Positions 1 to 7,587 of a stretch of 11,546 nucleotides of DNA are shown here, in pieces (position 1 is the first letter of the stretch; each line of letters starts with the position of its first letter). A program made the position numbers and the translations under genes. The DNA is taken from NCBI GenBank assembly GCA_048498995.1, contig JBEHWX010000144.1, forward strand, positions 1 to 11,546, in the 5' to 3' direction. The notes below the pieces were generated by a model, which did no database searches, was not told where the DNA came from, and was given only the letters and a program-made list of their open reading frames with translations. The stretch is from JBEHWX01 sp048498995. Lineage in GTDB: Bacteria > Bacteroidota > Ignavibacteria > OLB7.

Positions 1-2838
1 GGCCGTCGTGAGCATGACCGGCATCGAGCCGGTGTTGGTCACCGTGATCGTCTGGCGGGCTTCCTTCCCCTTGGCGATCGGCGTGAAGGCGATCGTGGCC
101 GGGTTCACCTGCATGGAGCGGGTGCCGGCCATGCCGTCGAGATTCGCCTTCAGGATGTTGCCATCGCTGAGGGTCACCTCCAGCATCGCGTTGCGCGTGC
201 CGTTGACACCGGCGCTCGCCGGCTGGAACTGCACGCCGAGCATCAGGTGCTGTCCCGGCTTGAGGATCGTGTTGGCGGCCGGCCACGGCTTGTTCTTCAT
301 GTCCTGCGCGAACTCGGTCGCGTCGGTACCGGTGATCGCCACGTTGGAGATCGTCAGCGGCGTCCGCATCGTGTTGATGAACTCGGCCACGCCGTGGGTC
401 GTGTCGGCGCCCATGGCGGCCGCGGCGAAGCTCACCGACGAGCTCTTGTAGTTGAACGTTCCCTCGCCGTAGAGATCGAGGTAGTAGACGCCACGCTCGG
501 AGACGCCCGGGATCGAGATCGTCGAATCGTTCGTCTTGACCATCAGGCTGGCGCGACGCGAGCCGATCTGCTGCGGCTTGAAGCGGACCGTGACCGATCC
601 GGAGGCGCCCGGCGCGAAGACGTAGTTGCCATCGGCATCCGGCTGCATGGTGGCGAAGGCGCTGACCAGCGAGAACTCGTGGTCGTCGCCGGCGTTCACC
701 TCGAGCTGCTTACGGGCGATCCGGAGGTCGCAGCTTCCGTAGTTGACCAGCGAGAAGGTCATGTCGGCCGAATCGCCGACCGAGGTGCCCGAGAAGACCA
801 CGGTCTTCGGCAGGCCGCCGGTCGGGTTGTCGGAAAGGCCGGCACCGACGGCGTTGGCGAAGAGCTCGAAGTTGAGCACGCCCTCGATCGAGGGAACCGC
901 GTTCAGCGGAGCCTGCGGATCGACGCCGAGGAAGTTCTGCGCGTTGGTCCGGATGTAGGCCCGGGCGAAGCGCTTGCCCGGACGCTGCGGCACGTAGGTG
1001 ATGTAGACCGTCTGGGTCTGTCCCTGCGGAATCACGATCGGATAGTTGGCCGCTCCCGCGGAGGCCGAGCCGACGCCCGGCGAGGTCGTGATCACGTAGT
1101 CCGGCATCGGGATCAGGCGTCCCTGCGCGTCGCGAAGGTTCGCGTAGTGCGGTGCGCCCTGCTTGTAGGCGCTGTCGGTGGCGAAGAACTGGCCGCCGTC
1201 GATCGAGATCGCGCCGTAGCCGATGTTCTTCACCTCCATCGGAACCGAGAAGTAGGACTCGCCCACGCAGTTGGTCTGGCCGGCCATGATGCCGGTGTTC
1301 ACCCCCACCAGGTTGCCGCCGATGCGGAACTCGGCCGCCGGAGCCGCCGAGAAGCCGCGCAGCGTGAAGGTGCGGACGTCGCCGTCGGCGTTGACGATCA
1401 GCGTTGCCGTCTGCGTGGCCACGCCGGTCGGGCTGAAGGTGATCGTCGGCGTGTGCGTGCCTCCCGGTCCCAGAACGGTGCTGGCCGGCGAGATCGAGTA
1501 CTGGCCGCTCGGGTCGACGATCGTGTAGGTGACCGTGGCCGACGGCGTTCCGGCGGCCGTGATCAGGTTCTGCACGGAGAAGGGCTGGAACGTCCCGGTG
1601 CCGCGGCGCACCACGGTCATGCCGTCGAGCAGCGCGTCGCCGTTGGCCATCGCGGCGGTGCCTCCCTGCGAGAGGTTGCCGTTGAACTGGACGCGGGAGG
1701 TACCGACCCCGTTCAGGCCGTAGGTCTTGACCGTGCCGGTCATCACGTCGGTGATCGTCAGCGTGGCCGGACGGGCGCCGAGCGCGGTCGGGCTGAAGTT
1801 GATCGTCGGCGTGACGGTGGTCGAGCGGCTTGCCGTGCCGATGAAGGTGCGCTGTCCCGGCACGCCGTTGAAGTAATACTCGCCGGCGTTGGCGCCGGTG
1901 ATGTCGAGCTTGTACTGCTTGTCGGCGCAGCGCGTCGTGTTGTCCATCGTCAGCGAGAACGGCGTGTAGGCGGAGCCGCCATACTTCATGGCACTCTTGC
2001 CGGCCAGGAGGATGTCGCCGTTGGTCATCGTCGAGGTGCCGCCATCGGTGGCGCCGGTACGGCCGACGATGCTGAACGTGCACGGCGAGAACCGGTAGGT
2101 GGTGCCGGAGCTGATCGGGGTCAGCAGCAGGTTCACGCTGTTGTTGGCGACCGTCTGCGACGCGGTGGTCGAGGTTCCCGGCGTGATCGAGATGAAGTTC
2201 GACGCGCCGGCGGAGATGCCGATGCCGGCCGCGGTCTCGATATCCGGGCTGGAGGCGACGTAGATCGAGCCGTACTGGAACTCGATGATATTGGATCCCT
2301 CATACAGGCGAGCCTGGAAGTTGAAGAGGGAGCCGTTGCAGCCCACCCATGCCCAGGCGCCGTTCCAGTAGGGATTCACGCGCCATTCGACCGTCAGCAT
2401 CCGGTTCGGCGCGGTGCCGGTCACCGCGTACCAGACACCGACGTCGGTGCAGGAAGGGCCGGCATCGGCGCGAGTATGATTGAAGTTCCAGAGAGGAGCC
2501 AGGATCGGGTAGACGCCTCCGGCATCGAGGGAGGGGGTCGGCGACGTCTGCGCGCCGGTTCCCAGCACCATCGTCCCGTTGGTGCCGACGGTGAACTGCG
2601 TGTAGTTCGTCCCGTTGAAATTGAAGGTGAAGCCGATGTTGAACGGCCCCGCCGAGGTGAACACGTTCCAGGGGTTCGTGTAGTTCGTGGCAATCGCGTT
2701 GGTTCCGCCGGCAAGGGCGGGATAGGTGCTCGAGGTGCCCGACACCACGTAGGTATCGAACAATCCGGCCATCGCCGGGGCGATCGGCAGGAGGAAGGCG
2801 AGGAGCACCGCCGTCCAGAGTGAGTAGAGACGTTTCAT
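1..2838 (-). CDS. Large secreted multi-Ig-like (choice-of-anchor D) surface protein, 3' end outside window
   Basis: The reading frame is open from an ATG at 2838 to the window edge: 946 codons with no stop. The start is followed by a signal peptide (MKRLYSLW, a hydrophobic run, then APAMA, with likely cleavage after residue 24), which fixes the start even though the ribosome binding site is weak. Residues 25 to about 250 form a beta-rich N-terminal domain with a FNFQARLYEGSN segment near residue 170. Ig-like beta-sandwich repeats of about 100-130 residues follow, of the choice-of-anchor D / ASH-Hydin type, with recurring 'P.I.FSPT..G' and 'TITVTNTGSMPV' segments. The motif GGT..M.NGD.LL opens two of them (near residues 266 and 392). 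The protein is collinear with the complete paralogue encoded at 3497-7171, so about 270 more residues, probably ending in a T9SS sorting domain, should lie beyond the left edge. Export and surface display are inferred; ligand and exact role are unknown. Confidence 0.9.
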   Translation of the reverse strand, partial: MKRLYSLWTAVLLAFLLPIAPAMAGLFDTYVVSGTSSTYPALAGGTNAIATNYTNPWNVFTSAGPFNIGFTFNFNGTNYTQFTVGTNGTMVLGTGAQTSPTPSLDAGGVYPILAPLWNFNHTRADAGPSCTDVGVWYAVTGTAPNRMLTVEWRVNPYWNGAWAWVGCNGSLFNFQARLYEGSNIIEFQYGSIYVASSPDIETAAGIGISAGASNFISITPGTSTTASQTVANNSVNLLLTPISSGTTYRFSPCTFSIVGRTGATDGGTSTMTNGDILLAGKSAMKYGGSAYTPFSLTMDNTTRCADKQYKLDITGANAGEYYFNGVPGQRTFIGTASRSTTVTPTINFSPTALGARPATLTITDVMTGTVKTYGLNGVGTSRVQFNGNLSQGGTAAMANGDALLDGMTVVRRGTGTFQPFSVQNLITAAGTPSATVTYTIVDPSGQYSISPASTVLGPGGTHTPTITFSPTGVATQTATLIVNADGDVRTFTLRGFSAAPAAEFRIGGNLVGVNTGIMAGQTNCVGESYFSVPMEVKNIGYGAISIDGGQFFATDSAYKQGAPHYANLRDAQGRLIPMPDYVITTSPGVGSASAGAANYPIVIPQGQTQTVYITYVPQRPGKRFARAYIRTNAQNFLGVDPQAPLNAVPSIEGVLNFELFANAVGAGLSDNPTGGLPKTVVFSGTSVGDSADMTFSLVNYGSCDLRIARKQLEVNAGDDHEFSLVSAFATMQPDADGNYVFAPGASGSVTVRFKPQQIGSRRASLMVKTNDSTISIPGVSERGVYYLDLYGEGTFNYKSSSVSFAAAAMGADTTHGVAEFINTMRTPLTISNVAITGTDATEFAQDMKNKPWPAANTILKPGQHLMLGVQFQPASAGVNGTRNAMLEVTLSDGNILKANLDGMAGTRSMQVNPATIAFTPIAKGKEARQTITVTNTGSMPVMLTTA

Positions 2839-2907
2839 GGTTGATGCTCTGTCAATAGGTGATACGGAAGGAGTCGTGGATCGAGTGACCATGAGCCGGT
2901 GCCGCCG

Positions 2908-2970
2908 CTTTCCGGGCGAAAGGGGGCTTCGGTCAAGCCGGAAGTCGCGGCGATCGGATCTGCATCCGAT
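2908..2970 (-). promoter_or_regulatory. Candidate structured 5' leader: three consecutive hairpins
   Basis: In the transcribed (minus) direction three short perfect stems follow one another 70-130 bases before the start codon at 2838. The first is ATCGGAT-GCAG-ATCCGAT (2970-2953, 7 bp). The second is GGCTT-GACCG-AAGCC (2939-2925, 5 bp). The third is CTTTC-GCCCG-GAAAG (2922-2908, 5 bp). No run of T follows, so this is not an intrinsic terminator. I recognise no known riboswitch class. A structured leader that affects translation or stability of the long surface-protein mRNA is an inference. Chance stems in GC-rich DNA are the alternative. Confidence 0.35.
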
Positions 2971-3210
2971 TCGGGACTTGAACCTGATTGGGAATGTCAG
3001 ATCGGAGACGCCGGCACCCCTTCCATCGCCGAGGAGGGGCCTGCGAGTGTGGGTGAGATCGTCTCATCATCATGCTCCACTGATGGGTTCTACGTCCGGG
3101 AGAACGTGTCCGCTGGGGTCCGAGCGCGCTTTCACCCTTCCAGCGTGGTGCGGTCGCCGCGAGACCAGTCGGCGACCGGCCGGCGCGGGGAAGAGCGGCC
3201 CGGATGCGGA
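2971..3210. other. Non-coding stretch, no gene seen
   Basis: This GC-rich stretch lies inside the 570-base gap between the two large genes and holds no convincing protein gene. The open frames here have low-complexity, arginine/serine/proline-rich translations without a fitting ribosome binding site. A 5-bp palindrome with a 3-base spacer (TGAGA-TCG-TCTCA, 3054-3066) is the only tidy structure. It would be transcribed as leader if the promoter of the first gene lies in the AT-rich island to the right. Confidence 0.5.
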
Positions 3211-3265
3211 AAATCAACAATTGTTACATGAGCTACAAACTGTTTGTTGGCGGATGATCATAATT
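3211..3265 (-). promoter_or_regulatory. AT-rich island with two palindromes, candidate promoter/operator for the leftmost gene
   Basis: A short AT-rich patch sits in otherwise GC-rich DNA upstream of the leftmost gene. It holds two perfect palindromes, AACAATTGTT (3216-3225) and ACAAAC-T-GTTTGT (3235-3247). It also holds a hexamer TATGAT on the minus strand (3262-3257) that resembles a -10 box. No good -35 box lies 16-18 bases before that hexamer, so the promoter itself is not shown. The palindromes could bind a dimeric regulator. If this is the promoter, the mRNA has a leader of 370 bases or more. Confidence 0.3.
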
Positions 3266-3408
3266 CCGTAATCCTCCCCGATTCCCCGAAGAATTCAGCC
3301 CCGTGCCGGCCACTTCCCCCCGTATCGACCATTCGGTCCCCATCCGATGAGCGGAAACGCCCCGGCCGCCACCCCGCTCGCCGTCACATCCGGCCATCGG
3401 ACCTACCG
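3266..3408. other. Spacer between the terminator and the AT-rich island, nothing recognised
   Basis: About 140 bases of C-rich sequence lie between the terminator of the complete surface-protein gene and the AT-rich island. I see no gene, repeat or promoter here. Confidence 0.5.
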
Positions 3409-3447
3409 GAAAAACGAACGGGGCGGCACCCGAAGGTGCCGCCCCGT
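3409..3447 (-). terminator. Intrinsic terminator of the 3497-7171 gene
   Basis: A perfect 12-bp stem (ACGGGGCGGCAC at 3418-3429 against GTGCCGCCCCGT at 3436-3447) encloses a 6-base loop. Read on the minus strand it is followed by TCGTTTTT (3417-3410), a classic rho-independent terminator. It lies about 50 bases past the TAA stop at 3497-3499. Between stop and terminator is a second near-perfect inverted repeat (GATCGACGAT / ATCGTCGGTC, 3455-3475). The terminator means that the two surface-protein genes are probably separate transcription units despite their shared orientation. Confidence 0.85.
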
Positions 3448-3496
3448 GGACGTCGATCGACGATCATCGTCGGTCGATCCTTTCCGGATCGATCCT

Positions 3497-6400
3497 TTAC
3501 TTGACGACGACAACCGACTTGGTGAGGGTGACGCTGCCGGCGGTGAGGCGGTACTGATACTGGCCGCTGGCCAGATCGCTCAGATCCACCCGCACCACAT
3601 GCTCTCCCTGGCCGCGATAGCCGCCGTCGAGAACCTTCACCAGCGTGCCGTTCATGTCGTACAGCGACAGACGGATTTCCGTCCCCTTCACCATCCGGTA
3701 GCTCAACTCCACCGCGCCATGCGTCGGGTTCGGAACCGCCGCCCGCAGCTCAAGGCCCCCGGCAACCGCGTCCTCGCCGCTGACGCCGCTGGTCCGCTGC
3801 TCCTCGGCGCGGATCTCGGCCACGCGGACCAGCTGCTCGCCGGTCACCTCGTTGGTCGCCGTCAGCGCCAGCTCGGCCACAAGGTCATGGCCGGCCGGGA
3901 TCACCTCGACCACCAGCTCTCCCTCGGCATTGGCCTCGACGCGATCGGCGCCGCGGACCACGCGGAACTGCGCCGCGTCGGCGCCGCTGAAGCGGACATC
4001 GCTGATCGAAACCGCCTCGTTGCTCTCGTTGCGCAGCGTGACGATCCGCTCGGCGGCCTGACCGCTGATCGAGGAGATCTCGACAAGGATCTTCGAATCC
4101 AGCTCGAGCTTCGTGCTGCTGGCGGTGGCCGTCAGGCCGATCGACTGCATCGGGCCGGCGTTGCTGGTGAAGTCCACCTGCGCGGTGGAGCTGCCAGCGG
4201 CGGTCGGATGGTAGGTCACTTCCAGGAACTCGACCTGACCCGGGGCCAGGACGGTGCGCGGGAAGCTGCTGAGCGAGAAGTCGGCGGCGTTGGCGCCGGA
4301 GAGCATCGGGGCACCGGTGAGGATGACCGGCATCGAGCCGGCGTTGGTCACCGTGATCGTCTGGCGGGCTTCCTTGCCGCTCGAGATCGGCGAGAAGGCG
4401 ATCGTCGACGGGTTCAGCTGGAGCGCGCGCGTTCCAGCCGTGCCCTTGACGATGAAGCGGATCGTGTCACCCTTGTCGGTGATCAGCAGCATGGTCGACT
4501 CGCGGGGTCCATCGCTGCCGCCGGTCACCGGAGCGAAGCGGGCGCCGAGCTTCAGCGTCTGTCCCGGGCCCACCACCACCGGGGCGGTCGGCCACGGCAT
4601 GGTCGGATCCTGGGCGAACTCGGTCTGGTCGCCGCCGTCGTACTTGATCGTCGAGATCACCACCGGCTGCGTGCTCGGGTTGGTGTAGGTCACCTGGCCG
4701 TCGATCACGTCGATGCCGATCGCGGCCGAGCCGAACGAGAGCGTGCCGTTGAGGACGCTCGGGGTACCGACGCCGTAGAGATCGAGGTAGTAGCTGCCGC
4801 GGGCGCGAACGCCCTCGATGTACACCGTCGAGTCGTTGGACTTCAGCCAGAGCGAGGCGCGGCGCGAGCCGACCTGCGTCGGGGTGAAGCGGACCGTCAC
4901 GGTCGCCGTGGCGCCCGGGGTCAGGATGTAGTCGTTCGTGGCGGCATCCACCGGAACACCGACGAACCCGTTGACGAGGGTGAACTCGCTGACGTCACCG
5001 GCCACGATCTCCAGATTCTTCCGGGAGACGCGCAGGTCGCAGGTGCCCGGGTTGACGAGCGTGTAGGTGATGTCGCTGGAGCTGCCGATCGCCGTGTTCG
5101 GGAAGACCATCGTCTTCGGCTGTCCGCCGGTGGCGTTGTCCGAAAGCGATCCGCCGATGGCGCGGCCGAACAGGTCGAAGGTCAGCAGACCCGGGACGTT
5201 CGGGATCGCGTTGCCGTACTGGTCGGTGCCGGTGCCGAAGTAGTTCTCGCCGTTGGTCGTGACGAAGGCGCGCGCGAAGCGCTTGCCCGGATAGGCGCCG
5301 ATATAGGTGATGTAGAGCGTGCGGCTCTCACCCTCGGGAATCACCACCGGGAACTGCGTGATCTGGTTGGCCTCGAACGGCGCCACTCCCGGCGTGTTCG
5401 TGATCACGTAATCCTCGCGCGGAGCCACCTTGCCGTTGGTCAGCAGCAGCGGATACGGCGGCATGCCCTGGCCGTACACCGTGTCGGTGGCGTAGAAATT
5501 CGCTCCGTTGAGGACGAAGTCGCCGGCGCCGATGTTCTTGACGGTCACGGCCTGCGTGTTGGCCGAGGCGCCGACGCAGCCGACCTCGCCGACGAACACG
5601 GCGCTGCCGTCACCGACCTTCGCGGTACCGATGAAGAACTCGCCGCCCGGAGCCACCGAGTAGGCGCGCAGCACGTAGGTGCGGGTCTCGCCGTCGGCGG
5701 TAACGATCAGCTTCGCCTCCTGCGTGCCGACACCGGTCGGCGTGAAGGTGACGCCGACGCGCGAGGTCTCACCGGCCGAGATCGACTCGCTGGTGCGATC
5801 GATCGTGTACTGGCCGGTCGGATCGACCACCTTGTAGGTGATGTCGACCGTCGGGGCCGTCGAGGTGCTGTTCAGATCGGTGATCTCGATCGGGTGATAG
5901 GTCTCGGTCTGCAGACGGCGCACGCGCTTGTCCGACAGGAGCACGTCACCGTCGGCGACGCGATCGGTGCCACCCTCGGAGAGGTTGCCGGCCCACATGG
6001 TGCGGGTCTCGCCACTGGCGGCCAGCTCGAAGCTGCGGCGGAAGCCGTTGTCGTCGGTCACGATCAGCGTGGCGCGACGCTCACCCAGGCCGGTCGGCGT
6101 GAAGGTGATCGTCGGGGTCTCCATGCCGTCGGCCATCACGGTGCCGCTGACCGGGGAGATCTGATAATCGCCGCTTCCCTCGCCGAAGCCCTGGATGCTG
6201 AAGCGATAATCGCGCGAGGTGCAGGGGGAGCCCTCCAGGCCGATCGAGAACGGCTGGAAGGTGATCGGCTCCGAATGCATCGAGCTCATGCCCGACAGGA
6301 GCACGTCTCCCTCGTTCATGCCGTCGGTGCCGCCGGTGGCGGTGTTGCCGAAGACGCGGATCTGGCAGGGAGTAAGGGTATAGACAGTATTGTCGGGGAT

Positions 6401-7171
6401 CGGGTTATTGGCCAGAACGACCGCATCGTCGACGCTCGAGTTGCTGACCGAGGCGCCGCCGAACGGATCGGGGGTGATGCTGGCGAAATCGGACTCACTG
6501 ACGGCCACGCCGATAGAGGCGCCGGCAACGCCGCCGACAATGGAGTTCTGGCCGGTGGCGTCCTCCATGTGCTCGTAGTAGTACTCGATCTTATTGGTTC
6601 CCTCGTAGAAGCGAGCCTGGAACGTTCCGTAGTGCACGCCGTCGCGGCCGCCGAACGGATCGAGGTAATCGATCAGCATGTTCCGGTACTCGACCACCAG
6701 CACGCGGTTCGGCGCGTCGCCGAAGGTCTTGGCCGTGATGCTGCCGTCGAACGGATCACCGTCGTCGGCCCATGCCACGCGAAGATCGTCCCAGAACGGG
6801 GCAACCTGCGGCAGGTCGGCCAGGGTGAAGTTGTAAGGATCGAAGCAGCCGCCCGAGTTCCGGGCCAGCATGTTCTCCCAACAGGCGGAGACCGGCAGCG
6901 GGCCGAAGCCGATCAGGCCGTCGACGCTGACGCTGAACTGGGTGTAGGGGGTGCCGTTCAGGTAGAAGGTGAATCCGATATCGCTCGGATCGCTCGTTCC
7001 TTCATCATCGGATGGACCGAAGAGCCGGGTGGCGTCCGACATATCGTACGCGGTGCCGGTGCTGACACCGAACGAGTACGATGACATGTCGGCCCACGCT
7101 CGGCTCGCGGTCACCGCGAGCACTGCTAACGCAACGAGCAGTACCCGGTAGGTTCGCTTCCATAGGTTCAT
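3497..7171 (-). CDS. T9SS-type secreted multi-Ig-like (choice-of-anchor D) surface protein, complete
   Basis: The protein has 1,224 residues. The start chosen is the ATG at 7171: it has AGGAG eight bases upstream and opens directly into a signal peptide (MNLWKRTYR, a hydrophobic run, TASRAWA, cleavage likely after residue 27). An in-frame ATG 48 codons upstream only adds non-conserved sequence ahead of the signal peptide. Residues 28 to about 268 form a beta-rich domain with IGFTFYLNGTPYTQFSVSVD (65-84), APFWDDL (124-130) and FQARFYEGTNKIEYYYE (184-200), a pattern common at the N-terminus of exported FCB-group proteins. From about 269 to 1120 come roughly seven Ig-like segments with ASH/Hydin-like 'TITFTPTGLG' and 'ITVTNAGSMPV' strands. 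Residues 1141-1224 (AVPNPTHGAVELSY, then LYDMNGTLVKVLDGG, then LASGQYQYRLT and a VVVVK tail) match a type A T9SS C-terminal sorting domain. Export through the outer membrane and surface attachment follow from that family. The ligand is unknown. It is a tandem paralogue of the leftmost gene. Confidence 0.93.
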   Translation of the reverse strand: MNLWKRTYRVLLVALAVLAVTASRAWADMSSYSFGVSTGTAYDMSDATRLFGPSDDEGTSDPSDIGFTFYLNGTPYTQFSVSVDGLIGFGPLPVSACWENMLARNSGGCFDPYNFTLADLPQVAPFWDDLRVAWADDGDPFDGSITAKTFGDAPNRVLVVEYRNMLIDYLDPFGGRDGVHYGTFQARFYEGTNKIEYYYEHMEDATGQNSIVGGVAGASIGVAVSESDFASITPDPFGGASVSNSSVDDAVVLANNPIPDNTVYTLTPCQIRVFGNTATGGTDGMNEGDVLLSGMSSMHSEPITFQPFSIGLEGSPCTSRDYRFSIQGFGEGSGDYQISPVSGTVMADGMETPTITFTPTGLGERRATLIVTDDNGFRRSFELAASGETRTMWAGNLSEGGTDRVADGDVLLSDKRVRRLQTETYHPIEITDLNSTSTAPTVDITYKVVDPTGQYTIDRTSESISAGETSRVGVTFTPTGVGTQEAKLIVTADGETRTYVLRAYSVAPGGEFFIGTAKVGDGSAVFVGEVGCVGASANTQAVTVKNIGAGDFVLNGANFYATDTVYGQGMPPYPLLLTNGKVAPREDYVITNTPGVAPFEANQITQFPVVIPEGESRTLYITYIGAYPGKRFARAFVTTNGENYFGTGTDQYGNAIPNVPGLLTFDLFGRAIGGSLSDNATGGQPKTMVFPNTAIGSSSDITYTLVNPGTCDLRVSRKNLEIVAGDVSEFTLVNGFVGVPVDAATNDYILTPGATATVTVRFTPTQVGSRRASLWLKSNDSTVYIEGVRARGSYYLDLYGVGTPSVLNGTLSFGSAAIGIDVIDGQVTYTNPSTQPVVISTIKYDGGDQTEFAQDPTMPWPTAPVVVGPGQTLKLGARFAPVTGGSDGPRESTMLLITDKGDTIRFIVKGTAGTRALQLNPSTIAFSPISSGKEARQTITVTNAGSMPVILTGAPMLSGANAADFSLSSFPRTVLAPGQVEFLEVTYHPTAAGSSTAQVDFTSNAGPMQSIGLTATASSTKLELDSKILVEISSISGQAAERIVTLRNESNEAVSISDVRFSGADAAQFRVVRGADRVEANAEGELVVEVIPAGHDLVAELALTATNEVTGEQLVRVAEIRAEEQRTSGVSGEDAVAGGLELRAAVPNPTHGAVELSYRMVKGTEIRLSLYDMNGTLVKVLDGGYRGQGEHVVRVDLSDLASGQYQYRLTAGSVTLTKSVVVVK

Positions 7172-7179
7172 GTGGGTGA

Positions 7180-7184
7180 CTCCT
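7180..7184 (-). promoter_or_regulatory. Ribosome binding site deciding the start at 7171
   Basis: AGGAG on the minus strand lies eight bases before the ATG at 7171. No comparable site precedes the longer in-frame start at 7315, so it supports the shorter protein that begins with the signal peptide. Confidence 0.75.
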
Positions 7185-7220
7185 AGATTTGATCTCATCA
7201 GCAAAAAGCCATGCGGCTCT

Positions 7221-7250
7221 ATTCTATTCAGATCTGTGAATACATGACAA
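7221..7250 (-). promoter_or_regulatory. Sigma70-like promoter of the complete surface-protein gene
   Basis: On the minus strand TTGTCA (7250-7245; 5 of 6 matches to TTGACA) and TAGAAT (7226-7221; 5 of 6 to TATAAT) are separated by 18 bases. Transcription would begin near 7214, giving a leader of roughly 43 bases that includes the AGGAG ribosome binding site. The surrounding patch is AT-rich for this window. If the organism uses a Bacteroidota-type promoter consensus this match would be less meaningful. Confidence 0.55.
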
Positions 7251-7556
7251 CGAGGGGAGATCGGGCAAGATCGCGCGGGGGTATCGACGTCGCCCTTGGG
7301 CAGGGGATGGGCCACGTCGAAAAGCGATCGTTCATCACTCTAGCGCAATGACACGCGATGGCCGTCAGAGGTTACACCTTCCCTCTCAAGACTTTGCAAC
7401 GGCGGAGATGCAACCGCCGAAACGGGCCCTTGCGTGACAATTGAGGGTAATGGAACGTAACAAGGACCATGCCGTGGCGGTTGCGCCGGGGAAAATGCGC
7501 TTCCGAAATGATGGGGAGGAAGCCGGCTGGTGGCGGCAGCCGAAGCCGATGCCGGT
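7251..7556. other. Intergenic stretch, no gene seen
   Basis: This is about 300 bases between the promoter of the surface-protein gene and the end of mutS. It holds one small hairpin (CGGCGG-8 bases-CCGCCG, 7400-7419) without a T run. The short plus-strand frame starting near 7441 runs antisense into the end of mutS, and its translation has no recognisable features, so I do not call a gene. Confidence 0.5.
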
Positions 7557-7585
7557 AAAAAAGAGGAGCGGCCGGCCGGCCCGGC
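7557..7585 (-). terminator. Possible weak terminator of mutS
   Basis: Just after the mutS stop, the minus strand reads GCCGG-GCCGG-CCGGC, then CGCTCCTC, then TTTTTT (7562-7557). The stem is GC-rich and a run of six T is present. The T run is separated from the stem by about eight bases, which is further than in a good rho-independent terminator. The fold is also ambiguous because the CCGG blocks can pair in several registers. Confidence 0.35.
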
Positions 7586-7587
7586 TG

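Noticed and set aside
247..2823. 858-codon plus-strand frame as a gene
   Set aside because: It is antisense to a clear secreted-protein gene, its translation is arginine-, valine- and histidine-rich with no domain, and its openness follows from missing TTA/CTA/TCA codons in the sense gene.
2953..2990. tRNA-like T-arm on the minus strand (GGTTCAAGTCC)
   Set aside because: The T-loop consensus is present, but no anticodon arm, D arm or matching acceptor stem lies at the right distance.
3347..7084. 1,245-codon plus-strand frame as a gene
   Set aside because: Antisense to the complete surface-protein gene in the codon-complementary register, low-complexity arginine-rich translation, no ribosome binding site, and it runs through the terminator hairpin.
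7172..7315. 48-residue N-terminal extension of the complete surface protein
   Set aside because: It would place the signal peptide inside the protein, overlaps the promoter and ribosome binding site, and has no leader-like character.
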